Below are positions 44,816 to 53,772 of a stretch of 64,000 bases of DNA, one piece after another. This DNA comes from a virus. Position 1 is the first letter of the stretch; each line of letters starts with the position of its first letter. Below the pieces are notes generated by a model. The model had not been told where the DNA came from and ran no database searches. It saw only the letters and a list, made by a program, of their open reading frames with translations. The position numbers and the translations under genes are program-made. The DNA lies in the IMG/VR virus record IMGVR_UViG_3300012936_000004, positions 25,415 to 89,414 of that record; one strand, written 5' to 3'.

Positions 44816-45270
44816 AATGATACATCCTCTAATCCTGCCGCACGTAGTTTTACAATATTATTAATTTGAAACTGTTTGGCATCTAACGCTTTAATAAGTC
44901 CCATATACTTATTTCGTATAAGTGCAAACTCATTACAAATATGCTGTTGGTCAACTACGTCTTGTTCACCTTCAGCATACTTGTCTGCATCTCTTGAACT
45001 TAATGCTCGATTATAATGTTCAAGAAACTTTTTATATTTTTCTGTTTTAACTTTTCGTAATTCAATGTTGAGGTATTCTAGTATAGCCTCAATTTCCTGC
45101 AACTGATTAAAACGATGTTCAACTATACCGGGCATGTTGCGTGAATGCTTTTCAACATTACCTTTTAAACTACACTCTACACGAGCTTCGTCTAGTTGCG
45201 TTTCGTAATAATTAATTGCAGGAATTATTTTATTAAAGTCCTTGCGGATTTCATTAAACCACTGTGACAT
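44812..45270 (-). CDS. uvsY: UvsY-like recombination mediator
   Basis: 152 aa, helical, same size class as T4 UvsY (137). Pattern NYYETQLDEARVECSLKGNVEKHSRNMPGI...RFNQLQ and the C-terminal LIKALDAKQFQINNIVKLRAAG fit the family. It loads UvsX on gp32-coated ssDNA. It is in the same unit as uvsX and one gene away. Confidence 0.8.
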   Translation of the reverse strand: MSQWFNEIRKDFNKIIPAINYYETQLDEARVECSLKGNVEKHSRNMPGIVEHRFNQLQEIEAILEYLNIELRKVKTEKYKKFLEHYNRALSSRDADKYAEGEQDVVDQQHICNEFALIRNKYMGLIKALDAKQFQINNIVKLRAAGLEDVSL

Positions 45271-45516
45271 TTACCATTCATCATCTTCGTTGTACTCATC
45301 AAAGTCTACATGTTCAATATAGTTGTCTCTGATAATTTTGTCAATAGTTCCGTCAAATCCAACAAACTCGTCAGCCGCATCTTCGATATCAACACGTTCG
45401 CCTAGAGTCATTAGAAATTTTTGACACGCATCATACCGATCTTTGGCACTAATGTAAGGTTTCATAGCCATCCAAAGATCCATGTATGTTTCAATTTCGT
45501 CTTCACTCAGTCTCAT
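45271..45516 (-). CDS. small acidic protein between uvsX and uvsY, 81 aa
   Basis: Helical then very acidic (DFDEYNEDDEW). Adjacent to uvsY with no gap and overlaps uvsX by 14 bases. I recall a similar gene in marine phages in this position; function unknown. Confidence 0.6.
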   Translation of the reverse strand: MRLSEDEIETYMDLWMAMKPYISAKDRYDACQKFLMTLGERVDIEDAADEFVGFDGTIDKIIRDNYIEHVDFDEYNEDDEW

Positions 45517-46621
45517 TAATAGTGGCTTCCTCAGATAGCTGTTCGTCGATATTTAGTTCATCTAATTCAATTACTGCATTATCTACTTCTTCATCATCCC
45601 ACTGTTTCATGATTAAGTCCAAACACCCATCTTCGTTGAGTTCCCACGCTTTACGAAACTTTAAAAGTTCTTCTCCAGTTTCTTTGTTAACATATTTTAG
45701 TCTGTTTCCAGTTTTTGTTAATACACTTTTACCTTCTGCTAAGTCTACTAATCCACTATATGGAGACATTCCTGTCTCATATGGAATCTTAACTTGTACA
45801 CTTTCAAAAGGTTTGCTGTAACGTGTTTTCATAACTTTACATGCGGCACGAATACCACGCACTTCTGAAATTTTATTACCAGCTTCATCTTCTTTTAGTT
45901 TTAATTTACGCATAGCGACAACAATACTACTAGCATAGATAAAGCCTTGTCCACCACTAATTTTATCATCAGGGTCAAACATATCTTGTGATGCATATGT
46001 ATGGTTAGTTGCTACTAGTCCTACATTATAATCACCAAACATGTTTACACAGTTTCTTACAAGTGCAGTAAGTGCTTTAGGTTTACGACCTAAGTCACCT
46101 TTTAAGTCACCTTTTTCAAACTGATTGATGTCTGTTGGTGTAAGCATCATTCCTAAACTATCAATTACAAATAATACTTTAGGACGATCTTCATCTTCTT
46201 TTTCAGCATATTGTGATTTGTAGTCTTTCATAAATTCATTAACGAGTTTTGCAACATCGTCAATCATTGCTACGTTTAGTTTAAGAAGTTTATCTTCTGC
46301 TGTATCTACATCTAATGCATGTAACCATTTTTCATCTAGTGCATTTTCTGTATCAATTAATACTACAAAAATACCTTGACGTTGTGCTTCACGTACTAAG
46401 TTACCTGAACAGATAAAACTTTTACCTGCGCCAGATTCACCTGCAAACACACTTACTTTACCTAACGGAATACCGCCATCAAAACGTCCACTAACTAGTT
46501 TGTTTAATGTATAATTGCCTGTCGAAATCCACGTATCTGGATCTCTAAATCCTGTACTAAGTCCAGGCACACTCTTAGTAATACTTTTGCGAAATTTCGC
46601 AATATCAAAAGGTCTTGCCAT
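45503..46621 (-). CDS. uvsX: UvsX RecA-like recombinase
   Basis: 372 aa from MARPFD, chosen because GGAGA lies just upstream. Walker A GESGAGKS (61-68), Walker B VLFVIDSLGMM, and NHTYASQDMFDPDDKISGGQG for the DNA-binding loops. It forms filaments on ssDNA and drives strand exchange and recombination-dependent replication. Confidence 0.95.
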   Translation of the reverse strand: MARPFDIAKFRKSITKSVPGLSTGFRDPDTWISTGNYTLNKLVSGRFDGGIPLGKVSVFAGESGAGKSFICSGNLVREAQRQGIFVVLIDTENALDEKWLHALDVDTAEDKLLKLNVAMIDDVAKLVNEFMKDYKSQYAEKEDEDRPKVLFVIDSLGMMLTPTDINQFEKGDLKGDLGRKPKALTALVRNCVNMFGDYNVGLVATNHTYASQDMFDPDDKISGGQGFIYASSIVVAMRKLKLKEDEAGNKISEVRGIRAACKVMKTRYSKPFESVQVKIPYETGMSPYSGLVDLAEGKSVLTKTGNRLKYVNKETGEELLKFRKAWELNEDGCLDLIMKQWDDEEVDNAVIELDELNIDEQLSEEATINETE

Positions 46622-46641
46622 AATTATCTCCATGAAAGAAC

Positions 46642-46660
46642 GGGGCGACTATGCCGCCCC
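46642..46660 (-). terminator. stem-loop between gp32 and uvsX
   Basis: GGGGCG-gcatagt-CGCCCC on the minus strand, followed by GTTCTTTC. It may reduce read-through from the highly expressed gp32 into uvsX. Confidence 0.5.
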
Positions 46661-46679
46661 TTCGGTATGTTGTTAAGAA

Positions 46680-47717
46680 TTAATTACCACGAGCACGTAT
46701 TGCGGCTAAAATATCTTGTGCGCTTGGCTTTTCGCCATCTGCCGCTGGTGCTGTTGCCGCTACTGTTTCAGCAACTTGCTCTTGTTGAGCTGGTGGTGTT
46801 ACAGGTGCAGGCTCTGGTGCCGCTTCTGCTACAGGAGCAGGAGTTGGCGTAGCCGCAGGCTGTGGTGCAGGACTAGCCGATGGTGTACTATTACTATTTG
46901 GTACACTATTGCTAGTATCAATTTGTACGCCGGACGGACGATAAAAATTTCCCCATGCTACCGGATCATATAATTTTCCATCAACACTTGCTTCAAACAT
47001 TTGACCAATTACAGCTAATTCTGCTTCACTTGGTTGTTTAGGAAGATAGTCATTTAATGTATACAAACCATATGACTCAATTGCTGAACGCTCATCGCTG
47101 TTTAGCGAACGTTCTTTACGAGACCAACTAGAAGTTGAATAGTCTGAATATTGACCTTTTGTAGTTTTAGTAAGACGGAAGTCTGTACCTGCTTCGTAAT
47201 CCGTTGGAAGTTCTTCAAAATCACTATCCATAAGTGCGCCTTTAATAATATTAAAGATACTTGGATTAATAATGAATCTACGAATTGGATTCTCAGGTTT
47301 TTCTTCATCGAGGGATGATTCCGTTACAAAACCTTGGAATACGTAACTACGCTTTTTCCAGTACTTACGTCCCATGTCCTCAAGTGCAGGATCTTTAAAC
47401 CATTGCCGCACCTCAGACAGTACAGGGCAACTTCCTACTGGACCCCACATTTCGTTACAAGGTACATTAACTGTTACTCGACGAGAATCAGGTTGTCCTT
47501 CGACTCCTGCAAATTCTAATCGAATCATTTGACGCTCACGCCAAAAGAAAGTATTACTCGTATCTCCATCTGGAAGGAAACGAATTACACTAGTTGAATT
47601 TTCTGGGATATTCCAAAACGGATAGATTGCGTTATCGCCTCCTCCGCTTGATTGATTACCGCTACCACGATTATCTTGCTCTTGTAGTTTTGCACGAATT
47701 TCTGCCAATGATGCCAT
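46680..47717 (-). CDS. 32: single-stranded DNA-binding protein (T4 gp32-like)
   Basis: 345 aa (T4: 301). Region 30-230 matches gp32, including FWRERQMIRLEF, the Cys-containing VNVPCNEMWGPVGSCPV zinc region and a KKRSYVFQGFV strand. The C-terminal tail is long and Pro/Ala-rich with few acidic residues, unlike T4's acidic tail, then a short helix (AQDILAAIRARG). Coats ssDNA and organises replication. SD AAGGAG. Confidence 0.85.
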   Translation of the reverse strand: MASLAEIRAKLQEQDNRGSGNQSSGGGDNAIYPFWNIPENSTSVIRFLPDGDTSNTFFWRERQMIRLEFAGVEGQPDSRRVTVNVPCNEMWGPVGSCPVLSEVRQWFKDPALEDMGRKYWKKRSYVFQGFVTESSLDEEKPENPIRRFIINPSIFNIIKGALMDSDFEELPTDYEAGTDFRLTKTTKGQYSDYSTSSWSRKERSLNSDERSAIESYGLYTLNDYLPKQPSEAELAVIGQMFEASVDGKLYDPVAWGNFYRPSGVQIDTSNSVPNSNSTPSASPAPQPAATPTPAPVAEAAPEPAPVTPPAQQEQVAETVAATAPAADGEKPSAQDILAAIRARGN

Positions 47718-47788
47718 AGTTTTTCTCCTTATATATGCCTATGTTTTTGCCTAAGTTTTGCCTTTGTGACAATGTACTTATTGTCTTG

Positions 47789-47817
47789 ATAATAATACGT
47801 TTTTTGCCAGTTGTCAA
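47789..47817 (-). promoter_or_regulatory. early sigma70 promoter for gp32
   Basis: TTGACA, 17 nt, TATTAT, minus strand, with about 70 nt leader. Confidence 0.65.
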
Positions 47818-49160
47818 TGAAAAAGTTTATCTATATCGTAATTTTCAAACTTTTTTTCAAACTCTTTTGACCAGTTAACTGACTCTGAACGTACCTCTTC
47901 TTTTTCAACGACACTTAGCTTGGGCATCAGCATTGTAATTGCTTTAGCTGACTTACCTAGCATAGCATCGTCTTGTATACTGTCAACTAAATTACTTGCT
48001 TTTTGTAATTTTTCTGACAATTCGTTCTCGCTTTCGTCTAATACGTTAGCGATGTATTCCATTACTGCACCTAATTGTGATCTTGCTGATTCCATTTTTG
48101 CTCTCATTGGATTTTCAGGATCTGCTTTTAAGTCAGTACCTTCACGTAAACCAAATGCGTCTTTCGATTCAACAAATGAAACTAAGTTACTAATTGCTTC
48201 TTCGACTGCCGATCTCTGTTCACGTATAAAATTCATTTCTTTTACTAGTGCTTGTACATATGGTAATGCACCTTCTACATTTTCATCAAAGTACGAAACT
48301 GTAAACTTATCTTTAATATCACTAAAATCATCTTCATCTAATTTTTCATCAGAAGTTGAAAATGCTTCTAATGCATTTGAATATGTTTTACTACCTTTTA
48401 GCTTATGGAGAGTTTCACGGATATTTGCAATACGTGAATTAACTGCTTCGACGATTTCAGTTGTATCTTCATTAACTAAATTATTTCTATCACTATATCT
48501 CTTAAACTCTTTTAGTTTTTTAAGCTCGATACATTGTTCAACAATATGTTTACCAAAGTCATCATACGGTGTACCACCTTCTTTAACATGACGTAACATA
48601 GCTCTACCACCTGCTAAGTTGTTACTTGGAAATTTATAGCGTTCACCTTCAGCGTTTTCAATATAGATAGCACTAATGTTTCTACTGCGTGATCCACGCT
48701 GTTCTTCATTGACTGGCTTATTATGTTTAATAATAAGTCTTGCGCTTTCTAATTTTTGGTAGCTACTTTTTGTGCTTCCATATGCTTGTCCGATTGCTTC
48801 GTTTACTTTATTCATGTCTCTTACCTTTTGTGCTTGGTAGTCAAAATCCTTTGGTTCTATTTCTTTAGTATAGCTTTTTAATGTATATTCGATAATACTT
48901 TGATTAGCTAACTTCTTGACTAGATATAATGTATCTTTAAGAACGTCCATATCTGTTGTTGCACCAACACTTACTTTAATTTCACGAGTGTTAGTAGTTT
49001 CGTCTAGACTAATCATCGTATCAGTATCATTTAGATAAAAACGTCTACTTGTTAAAGGATCGACCGTAGTTGCGCCTTCATCTGTAAACATTTGTAATTT
49101 GTGCCCGTTGCCTTTGAGTATCTTAAAAATCTTTTCTGCAACTGTTTCTGAACTCAACAT
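47814..49160 (-). CDS. conserved late protein, probably virion, 448 aa
   Basis: The segment SSYQKLESARLIIKHNKPVNEEQRGSRSRNISAIYIENAEGERYKFP (about 130-178) is, to my recollection, conserved in marine T4-like phages. The rest is helical and charged. CTAAATA abuts the ATG and TATAAATA lies 26 nt upstream, so it is late. Function unknown; a head- or packaging-associated role is inferred from neighbours. Confidence 0.6.
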   Translation of the reverse strand: MLSSETVAEKIFKILKGNGHKLQMFTDEGATTVDPLTSRRFYLNDTDTMISLDETTNTREIKVSVGATTDMDVLKDTLYLVKKLANQSIIEYTLKSYTKEIEPKDFDYQAQKVRDMNKVNEAIGQAYGSTKSSYQKLESARLIIKHNKPVNEEQRGSRSRNISAIYIENAEGERYKFPSNNLAGGRAMLRHVKEGGTPYDDFGKHIVEQCIELKKLKEFKRYSDRNNLVNEDTTEIVEAVNSRIANIRETLHKLKGSKTYSNALEAFSTSDEKLDEDDFSDIKDKFTVSYFDENVEGALPYVQALVKEMNFIREQRSAVEEAISNLVSFVESKDAFGLREGTDLKADPENPMRAKMESARSQLGAVMEYIANVLDESENELSEKLQKASNLVDSIQDDAMLGKSAKAITMLMPKLSVVEKEEVRSESVNWSKEFEKKFENYDIDKLFH

Positions 49161-49186
49161 TATTTAGAACTTTCTTTGTTATATTG

Positions 49187-49194
49187 TATTTATA
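49187..49194 (-). promoter_or_regulatory. late promoter box, perfect TATAAATA
   Basis: Overlaps the terminase stop codon; 26 nt before the 448-aa gene. A second TAAATA touches that gene's ATG. Confidence 0.65.
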
Positions 49195-50746
49195 CCAAAA
49201 AGGTAATCGGCATAGGTTCTATATTTTCTTCATCAGAGAAGCTATCTTTAAGTTCATTATATGTAGTTTCGTCATATTGTGCGACATGTTGTGCAATACG
49301 AACTACTAGTAATGCCGCCATTACCAAATCATCTGTTTCGCCATCTTTAGCGGCGTAACTACTACCACGTGCTATAAATGTTTTAGTTTCACGCAATAAT
49401 GTATTACTGGCAATTTCCATCTTATCAGTTTCAATCCAATTTTTAAATTTACTACATGCACTAAGTTTACTTTTATTAGTTGTAGTAAATCCACGTCTAA
49501 ATGATCTGTTACTACCTGCACGTTTAGGTTCACTTATAAATGTGCCTGGGATATTATCTTCTCCCATTTCGGCTATGACTACTAGTGCCGCTTCTCCAAG
49601 TGTATTATTTTCTACACTCCAATATATTTCACTTTCGGGTGCTTGTTCTTGTATTTCTGTTAACATAATACGTAGTATTTTTATTTGTTCTTGTACTGGT
49701 GTTTTATTATGCATCCATTCTGCAACTTGTTTCATGCCTGGTAACTCATATATTTGTATAGCACTATTATCACCGCCTGTTCCCAAACTTGGATCTAATC
49801 CTGCAATATATGTTTTACCTTTTTGTATAGGTCTATACCATCGTACTTGTCCAGACTTTTTATATACATCTTTGTATTCCATTAATGTTAATTTTAAACT
49901 ATCAATAAGTGTCTCATCAAACGCTATGAACTCATTCATATGTTCACGTCTAAATCTTTCTTCACCTATTTTTGCTTGTTCTTCATCTGCCCAAACTTGA
50001 TCTCTGTCCGGATGTGCTTTCCAGTCTGCACTATAAGCCTTAAAACCGTTCTTCCCCGTTTCTTTTTCATTTCCATATTCATCTTGAGTTTTGTTAGCTT
50101 CTCTCCAAATTTGTGCAAATTGATCATCATCTTGATTTGGTGTGCTTGTAATAATACATTTACCACCTGTACTAAGTGTTGGACTAAGTGCAGTCCAAAA
50201 CTCACGAGCAATGGTAGGACGTACAAATGCAAACTCGTCTAAGTATGCCATTGAAATACTTAAACCACGTCCAGTATTTTCTGTAGTTGCTTGTGCTATA
50301 ATACGTGAACCATTATCAAATTCAATTGATCCTTTATTATAACTTGTGACTCCTGCACGTATAAAGTTAGGCAATAGTTCGTAACCAAAACGAACACGTT
50401 GCATAATCTCTTGAGCACCACTATATTTGTGTGCGGCAATAAGAATTGTTTGATCTGGATTAAACATTGCATACCATAAAAGGTATGCGGCAGCCGCTGT
50501 AGACTTACCCATCTGTCTACTAATAAGTGCAATACTGTATTTGTGATTATGATAGGCTTCTAATAATCCTTCTTGAAAATCGAATAAATCAAACTTCATA
50601 CGTCCTTTAGTAGGATGCTGAATCCAAACATATTCTCTAATAAAATATTGAGGATCCAAAGCACATTTAGCCAATTCCTCAATTTGAGACTTGGTATACT
50701 TTTCACGCTGGTATGGTGACTTGATTAAGTCTGAATTTGCACTCAT
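49190..50746 (-). CDS. 17: terminase large subunit (T4 gp17)
   Basis: 518 aa. ATPase: Walker A SRQMGKST (76-83), Walker B SMAYLDEFAF, coupling CIITSTPNQ. Nuclease: IAGLDPSLGTGGDNS (first Asp), SVENNTLGEA and the late DGETDDLVMA. It pumps and cuts concatemeric DNA into proheads. A late box variant lies 5 nt before the ATG. Confidence 0.95.
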   Translation of the reverse strand: MSANSDLIKSPYQREKYTKSQIEELAKCALDPQYFIREYVWIQHPTKGRMKFDLFDFQEGLLEAYHNHKYSIALISRQMGKSTAAAAYLLWYAMFNPDQTILIAAHKYSGAQEIMQRVRFGYELLPNFIRAGVTSYNKGSIEFDNGSRIIAQATTENTGRGLSISMAYLDEFAFVRPTIAREFWTALSPTLSTGGKCIITSTPNQDDDQFAQIWREANKTQDEYGNEKETGKNGFKAYSADWKAHPDRDQVWADEEQAKIGEERFRREHMNEFIAFDETLIDSLKLTLMEYKDVYKKSGQVRWYRPIQKGKTYIAGLDPSLGTGGDNSAIQIYELPGMKQVAEWMHNKTPVQEQIKILRIMLTEIQEQAPESEIYWSVENNTLGEAALVVIAEMGEDNIPGTFISEPKRAGSNRSFRRGFTTTNKSKLSACSKFKNWIETDKMEIASNTLLRETKTFIARGSSYAAKDGETDDLVMAALLVVRIAQHVAQYDETTYNELKDSFSDEENIEPMPITFLV

Positions 50747-50751
50747 ACTAA

Positions 50752-50757
50752 TACTTA
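50752..50757 (-). promoter_or_regulatory. late promoter box variant, 5 nt from ATG
   Basis: TAAGTA then TTAGT then the terminase ATG, minus strand. Confidence 0.6.
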
Positions 50758-50759
50758 TC

Positions 50760-51170
50760 TCAGATTTCTTTAGCTTCTGCTTTTAATTGACTATAACTTT
50801 GCTCGTTACCTGTTGGTTCTTTTGTTACAAGAGGTGTTGGTTCAATTTCTTCAACTACTGCTGGCTTTACTTCAGTCCATGTAGTTTTTGGTTTTTTTGT
50901 TTCTTGTTGTTTACGAAGTGGCATCCTAATATTATAGTTTTCATCTTTAAAGTTTTTTAGTGCATCAAAATGTGAATCTTTAATATCGTCTGTTAATCTT
51001 CTTAGATTACGCCTTGTTGTTTCAAAATATTGAACTTGTCCACCAATTTTTCTAACTGCATTTGCAAAGTCACTATTTGATTCAAATGCTTTTTCAAGTT
51101 TTTCAATCATTGATAATGCTTGTAAGAATGTTTTGTTGACTTTTTGGTCTTCTGTTACTTTATCTGTCAT
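50760..51170 (-). CDS. late protein, paralogue of the 51267-51824 gene, 136 aa
   Basis: Start MTDKVTED chosen because TAAGTA lies 5 nt upstream. Its first 75 residues share a pattern with the 185-aa gene beside it (a helix with AL..I..L.K.F, FANAVRKIGG, D-x-H-x-D-A-L). The rest is Lys/Thr/Pro-rich. Probably virion-associated. Confidence 0.55.
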   Translation of the reverse strand: MTDKVTEDQKVNKTFLQALSMIEKLEKAFESNSDFANAVRKIGGQVQYFETTRRNLRRLTDDIKDSHFDALKNFKDENYNIRMPLRKQQETKKPKTTWTEVKPAVVEEIEPTPLVTKEPTGNEQSYSQLKAEAKEI

Positions 51171-51175
51171 ACTAT

Positions 51176-51181
51176 TACTTA
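51176..51181 (-). promoter_or_regulatory. late promoter box variant, 5 nt from ATG
   Basis: TAAGTA then ATAGT then ATG, minus strand, next to the terminator of the preceding unit. Confidence 0.6.
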
Positions 51182-51186
51182 TCATT

Positions 51187-51216
51187 AAAAAAAAGAGCTA
51201 CATTTAAAATGTAGCC
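51187..51216 (-). terminator. intrinsic terminator
   Basis: GGGCTACATTT/AAATGTAGCTC stem followed by a run of eight U on the minus strand. Ends the unit 54740-51267. Confidence 0.85.
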
Positions 51217-51266
51217 CTTTACTCGTAAACCTTAACGCCTGAATTTAAGGTTATAGTTCTAACTTT

Positions 51267-51824
51267 TTAAATACCTGCTAGTTTCTTTAGCAGTGTAAGA
51301 TCTTCTTTCATAGTGTCTGCTGTTTCTAGATGTGCTATACCATCTCTTTGCAGTCCTTGCTCACTAAAATCAACTTCGTGACCAACTATGTTGCTTATTG
51401 CTTTTTCAAAACCAGTATCTGTATAAATTGTCCACGGACCATCGTGCATTACGTGTAGGCTAATATCACCTTCTTCGTCTTTATCAAATTTATAATCAGT
51501 AACCATTACTGACTTTGGATTATCACCATCGTCCCACATGCTATCGCCTGCTAGTGGAACTTCAATTGGAAACTTTGGCTTGCTTGGATCTTCAGAAATT
51601 GATTCTACTTCAACATTACCCATTGCATCATAATGTGCATCTTCTAATGCTCCGTACAATGTATCGAATGCTTCTTGTATAGCACCAAAATTTTGATCAC
51701 CGCCAAGGTCAACTACTGCTTTAGCAAGCATACCTTCATCACGGAATACTTTTTGTAAGTTGTTTATTTGTTCCATTGCTTTATCAAATGTGCGTTGGAC
51801 TTTCATTTCTTGGCTAGTTGGCAT
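51267..51824 (-). CDS. late protein with C-terminal LAGI motif, 185 aa
   Basis: N-terminal half parallels the 50760-51170 product. The C-terminus ends LTLLKKLAGI, a motif shared with its two upstream neighbours. Acidic, mixed fold. Starts at the base where the Pro-rich gene's stop codon ends. Probably an internal or scaffold-type virion protein. Confidence 0.5.
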   Translation of the reverse strand: MPTSQEMKVQRTFDKAMEQINNLQKVFRDEGMLAKAVVDLGGDQNFGAIQEAFDTLYGALEDAHYDAMGNVEVESISEDPSKPKFPIEVPLAGDSMWDDGDNPKSVMVTDYKFDKDEEGDISLHVMHDGPWTIYTDTGFEKAISNIVGHEVDFSEQGLQRDGIAHLETADTMKEDLTLLKKLAGI

Positions 51825-52348
51825 TAGCTTCTCCTAATATTCTTCAGGTAGTCTCTAAGACTTGGTGATTTAATCACAGGATCATCAACCTTCTTTGGCA
51901 ATGCAGGCCCAGGTATCTTTTTTGGATCACGGAATTCATCCCATCCGTCCCAATCTGGTGGCGGCATATAAATCAGCTTGGTGCCATCGAAGTCTGGCAA
52001 GCCTCTCCTGCCAGGCGCTGTTGGTATTTTTGGTTGAGGCTTAGGTCTATCAGGTCTAGGACCGCCTGGACTAGGTTTAGGATTAGGTTTATCCGGAGTT
52101 GGCATTGGTGGTACTTGCGGAGCACCTGGGATAAATCCTCTGTCGCCTGGCTCCTGTCCTGGCTCTGGAGCACCTGGAGTCCAGCCTCTATCTTTTTTAA
52201 GTCTATCTGCTGGTTCTTGTACCCCTGGAGTCCAGCCTCTATCTTTTTTAAGTCTATCTGCTGGTTCTTGTACACCTGGAGTAAAGCCTCTGTCACCTGG
52301 ACGTTTTTCGTTTAATCCTGATAATTTTTTAAGCCTGTTGATATCCAT
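51824..52348 (-). CDS. Pro-rich repeat protein, 174 aa
   Basis: Starts MDINRLKKLSGL (LAGI-type motif). Residues about 17-70 are near-exact repeats of RGWTPGVQEPADRLKKD, then a Pro/Lys stretch, then a short folded end (YMPPPDWDGWDEF). Likely extended or disordered. Function unknown. Confidence 0.55.
   Translation of the reverse strand: MDINRLKKLSGLNEKRPGDRGFTPGVQEPADRLKKDRGWTPGVQEPADRLKKDRGWTPGAPEPGQEPGDRGFIPGAPQVPPMPTPDKPNPKPSPGGPRPDRPKPQPKIPTAPGRRGLPDFDGTKLIYMPPPDWDGWDEFRDPKKIPGPALPKKVDDPVIKSPSLRDYLKNIRRS
52181..52302 (-). repeat. 51-base tandem repeat in the Pro-rich gene
   Basis: Two near-identical copies and diverged flanking copies encode 17-residue units. Differences between the core copies are few, so the expansion is recent. 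Confidence 0.7.
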
Positions 52349-52350
52349 TG

Positions 52351-53250
52351 TTAGATTCCTGCTAGTTGTTTTAGTGCATCGATGCTGTTATCTGGTGATT
52401 CATTTTTAGATTCCATGTAACCAAGCATATCATTAAAATCATTCTCGTCAATGCCATATTTTTTCATTATTGCATTGGCTTCATCATGCATACTACGTGT
52501 TATTGGGCTTTCAGCGAAGAACTTGTCCATATCGTCTTCTTCCCATTCCATGTCATCCTCATATCCATACTTTTTATTAAAAGCAATATATTCGTCTTGA
52601 TCATAGCTATCACTCATAATGCCTGAATTCAACATAGCTTGCATCCATCCGTTTGCAAGTTCGTCACCGTTAACACCTGTCTTTGTGTTATACTTTTCAG
52701 CCCATTCCTGTACTTCAATGTCGGCTTGTTTCATACTGCCTTCAGCAACACCAGAAAGTGATCTTAGTCTATTGATATCGTCATCTAATTTGTGTGCTAC
52801 ATCTTTTTTCATTGTAGTTTTGTGTGTTTTACCACCAAATTCAAATGTGTCTTTACCTGCACGAGCCGCTGCCGCTGCCGCTTGATTAAAAGCATTTTCA
52901 TCAATGTCTGCTTCGTCTACTGGTTCTTCGTTGTACTTTTTCTTTTTACCGTACTTGCCTTCTTTAAATTCAGCATATGCTTCTGTTACACTTTCTACTG
53001 TGTGATCAGGATAAATTTCTTCATCTACTGTAACATGGTCGCCTTTTGCTTTTAAATAACGTCTGAGGCTTGTATCTGCGGCACTACCCATTGTGGCTAG
53101 CGGATCATCCATCATTTCTTCTTGTGGTCTAGTTGTTGCATCTTCAAAACCCGCACTATCAGCTTCTTCAACTTCTGCTGTTGGCTCTAACTTGTTTAAA
53201 AGTTCTGGGTTTACGATGCCTGCTAATTTAACTAAGTCTCTTAAATCCAT
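52351..53250 (-). CDS. acidic late protein with three LAGI-type motifs, 299 aa
   Basis: MDLRDLVKLAGI at the N-terminus, NRLRSLSGVAEG near 165 and DALKQLAGI at the C-terminus. Strongly acidic, with an Ala-rich helix (NQAAAAAARAGK). Composition suggests a scaffold or disordered virion protein. First of three adjacent genes with this motif. Confidence 0.5.
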   Translation of the reverse strand: MDLRDLVKLAGIVNPELLNKLEPTAEVEEADSAGFEDATTRPQEEMMDDPLATMGSAADTSLRRYLKAKGDHVTVDEEIYPDHTVESVTEAYAEFKEGKYGKKKKYNEEPVDEADIDENAFNQAAAAAARAGKDTFEFGGKTHKTTMKKDVAHKLDDDINRLRSLSGVAEGSMKQADIEVQEWAEKYNTKTGVNGDELANGWMQAMLNSGIMSDSYDQDEYIAFNKKYGYEDDMEWEEDDMDKFFAESPITRSMHDEANAIMKKYGIDENDFNDMLGYMESKNESPDNSIDALKQLAGI

Positions 53251-53251
53251 T

Positions 53252-53752
53252 TTATTCTACCTTATACTCTGTCATGTTTTCTGATTTAGGTAAATTTTTA
53301 ACAAACTTTTCAACAAAGTCGTTTCCATAATTATCACTGTGATCTACTTTTTCTGACTCACTGTAATCTGCGTCTGCTAATACGCTTTTACCTTCTTCTG
53401 CGTCATCTTCATCTAGCGGATGAATTTCTTCAAACTCGCCTTCGTTATAAACACGGATCGTTCCGTAATGAATATTTGCCGCATTTGCTAATTCTTCTTG
53501 TAATGCAGGAGGTGTTGTTGGTAGTCTTACCTCAACCTCAAATGTAGTTACTGCACTAGGACCAATGTTACCAAAGCCAGCTGGGCTTTTTTGTATAATA
53601 CTTGTTTTTGGCGCACTAACGCTTTCTACATTATATCTTGCAAGATATGCTTCAATCTTGTCCATTGCTTCTTCTGTCATAGGTGCAACTGTTTGCACTT
53701 TAAACTTATATGATTTTTCAGATTCTGCAATATATTGTGCTAAACTTTTCAT
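53252..53752 (-). CDS. probable internal virion protein with T4-like targeting leader, 166 aa
   Basis: Starts MKSLAQYIAESE, close to the T4 internal-protein leader MKTYQEFIAEA, with I-A-E as the protease site. A small alpha/beta domain (20-110) follows, then an acidic tail. Late box ATAAATA and AAGGAT upstream. Confidence 0.55.
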   Translation of the reverse strand: MKSLAQYIAESEKSYKFKVQTVAPMTEEAMDKIEAYLARYNVESVSAPKTSIIQKSPAGFGNIGPSAVTTFEVEVRLPTTPPALQEELANAANIHYGTIRVYNEGEFEEIHPLDEDDAEEGKSVLADADYSESEKVDHSDNYGNDFVEKFVKNLPKSENMTEYKVE

Positions 53753-53772
53753 ATGATTAATCCTTACTAAAG

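Noticed and set aside
52181-52302. CRISPR-like repeats
   Set aside because: The repeats are in frame, contiguous with no spacers and encode a Pro-rich protein.
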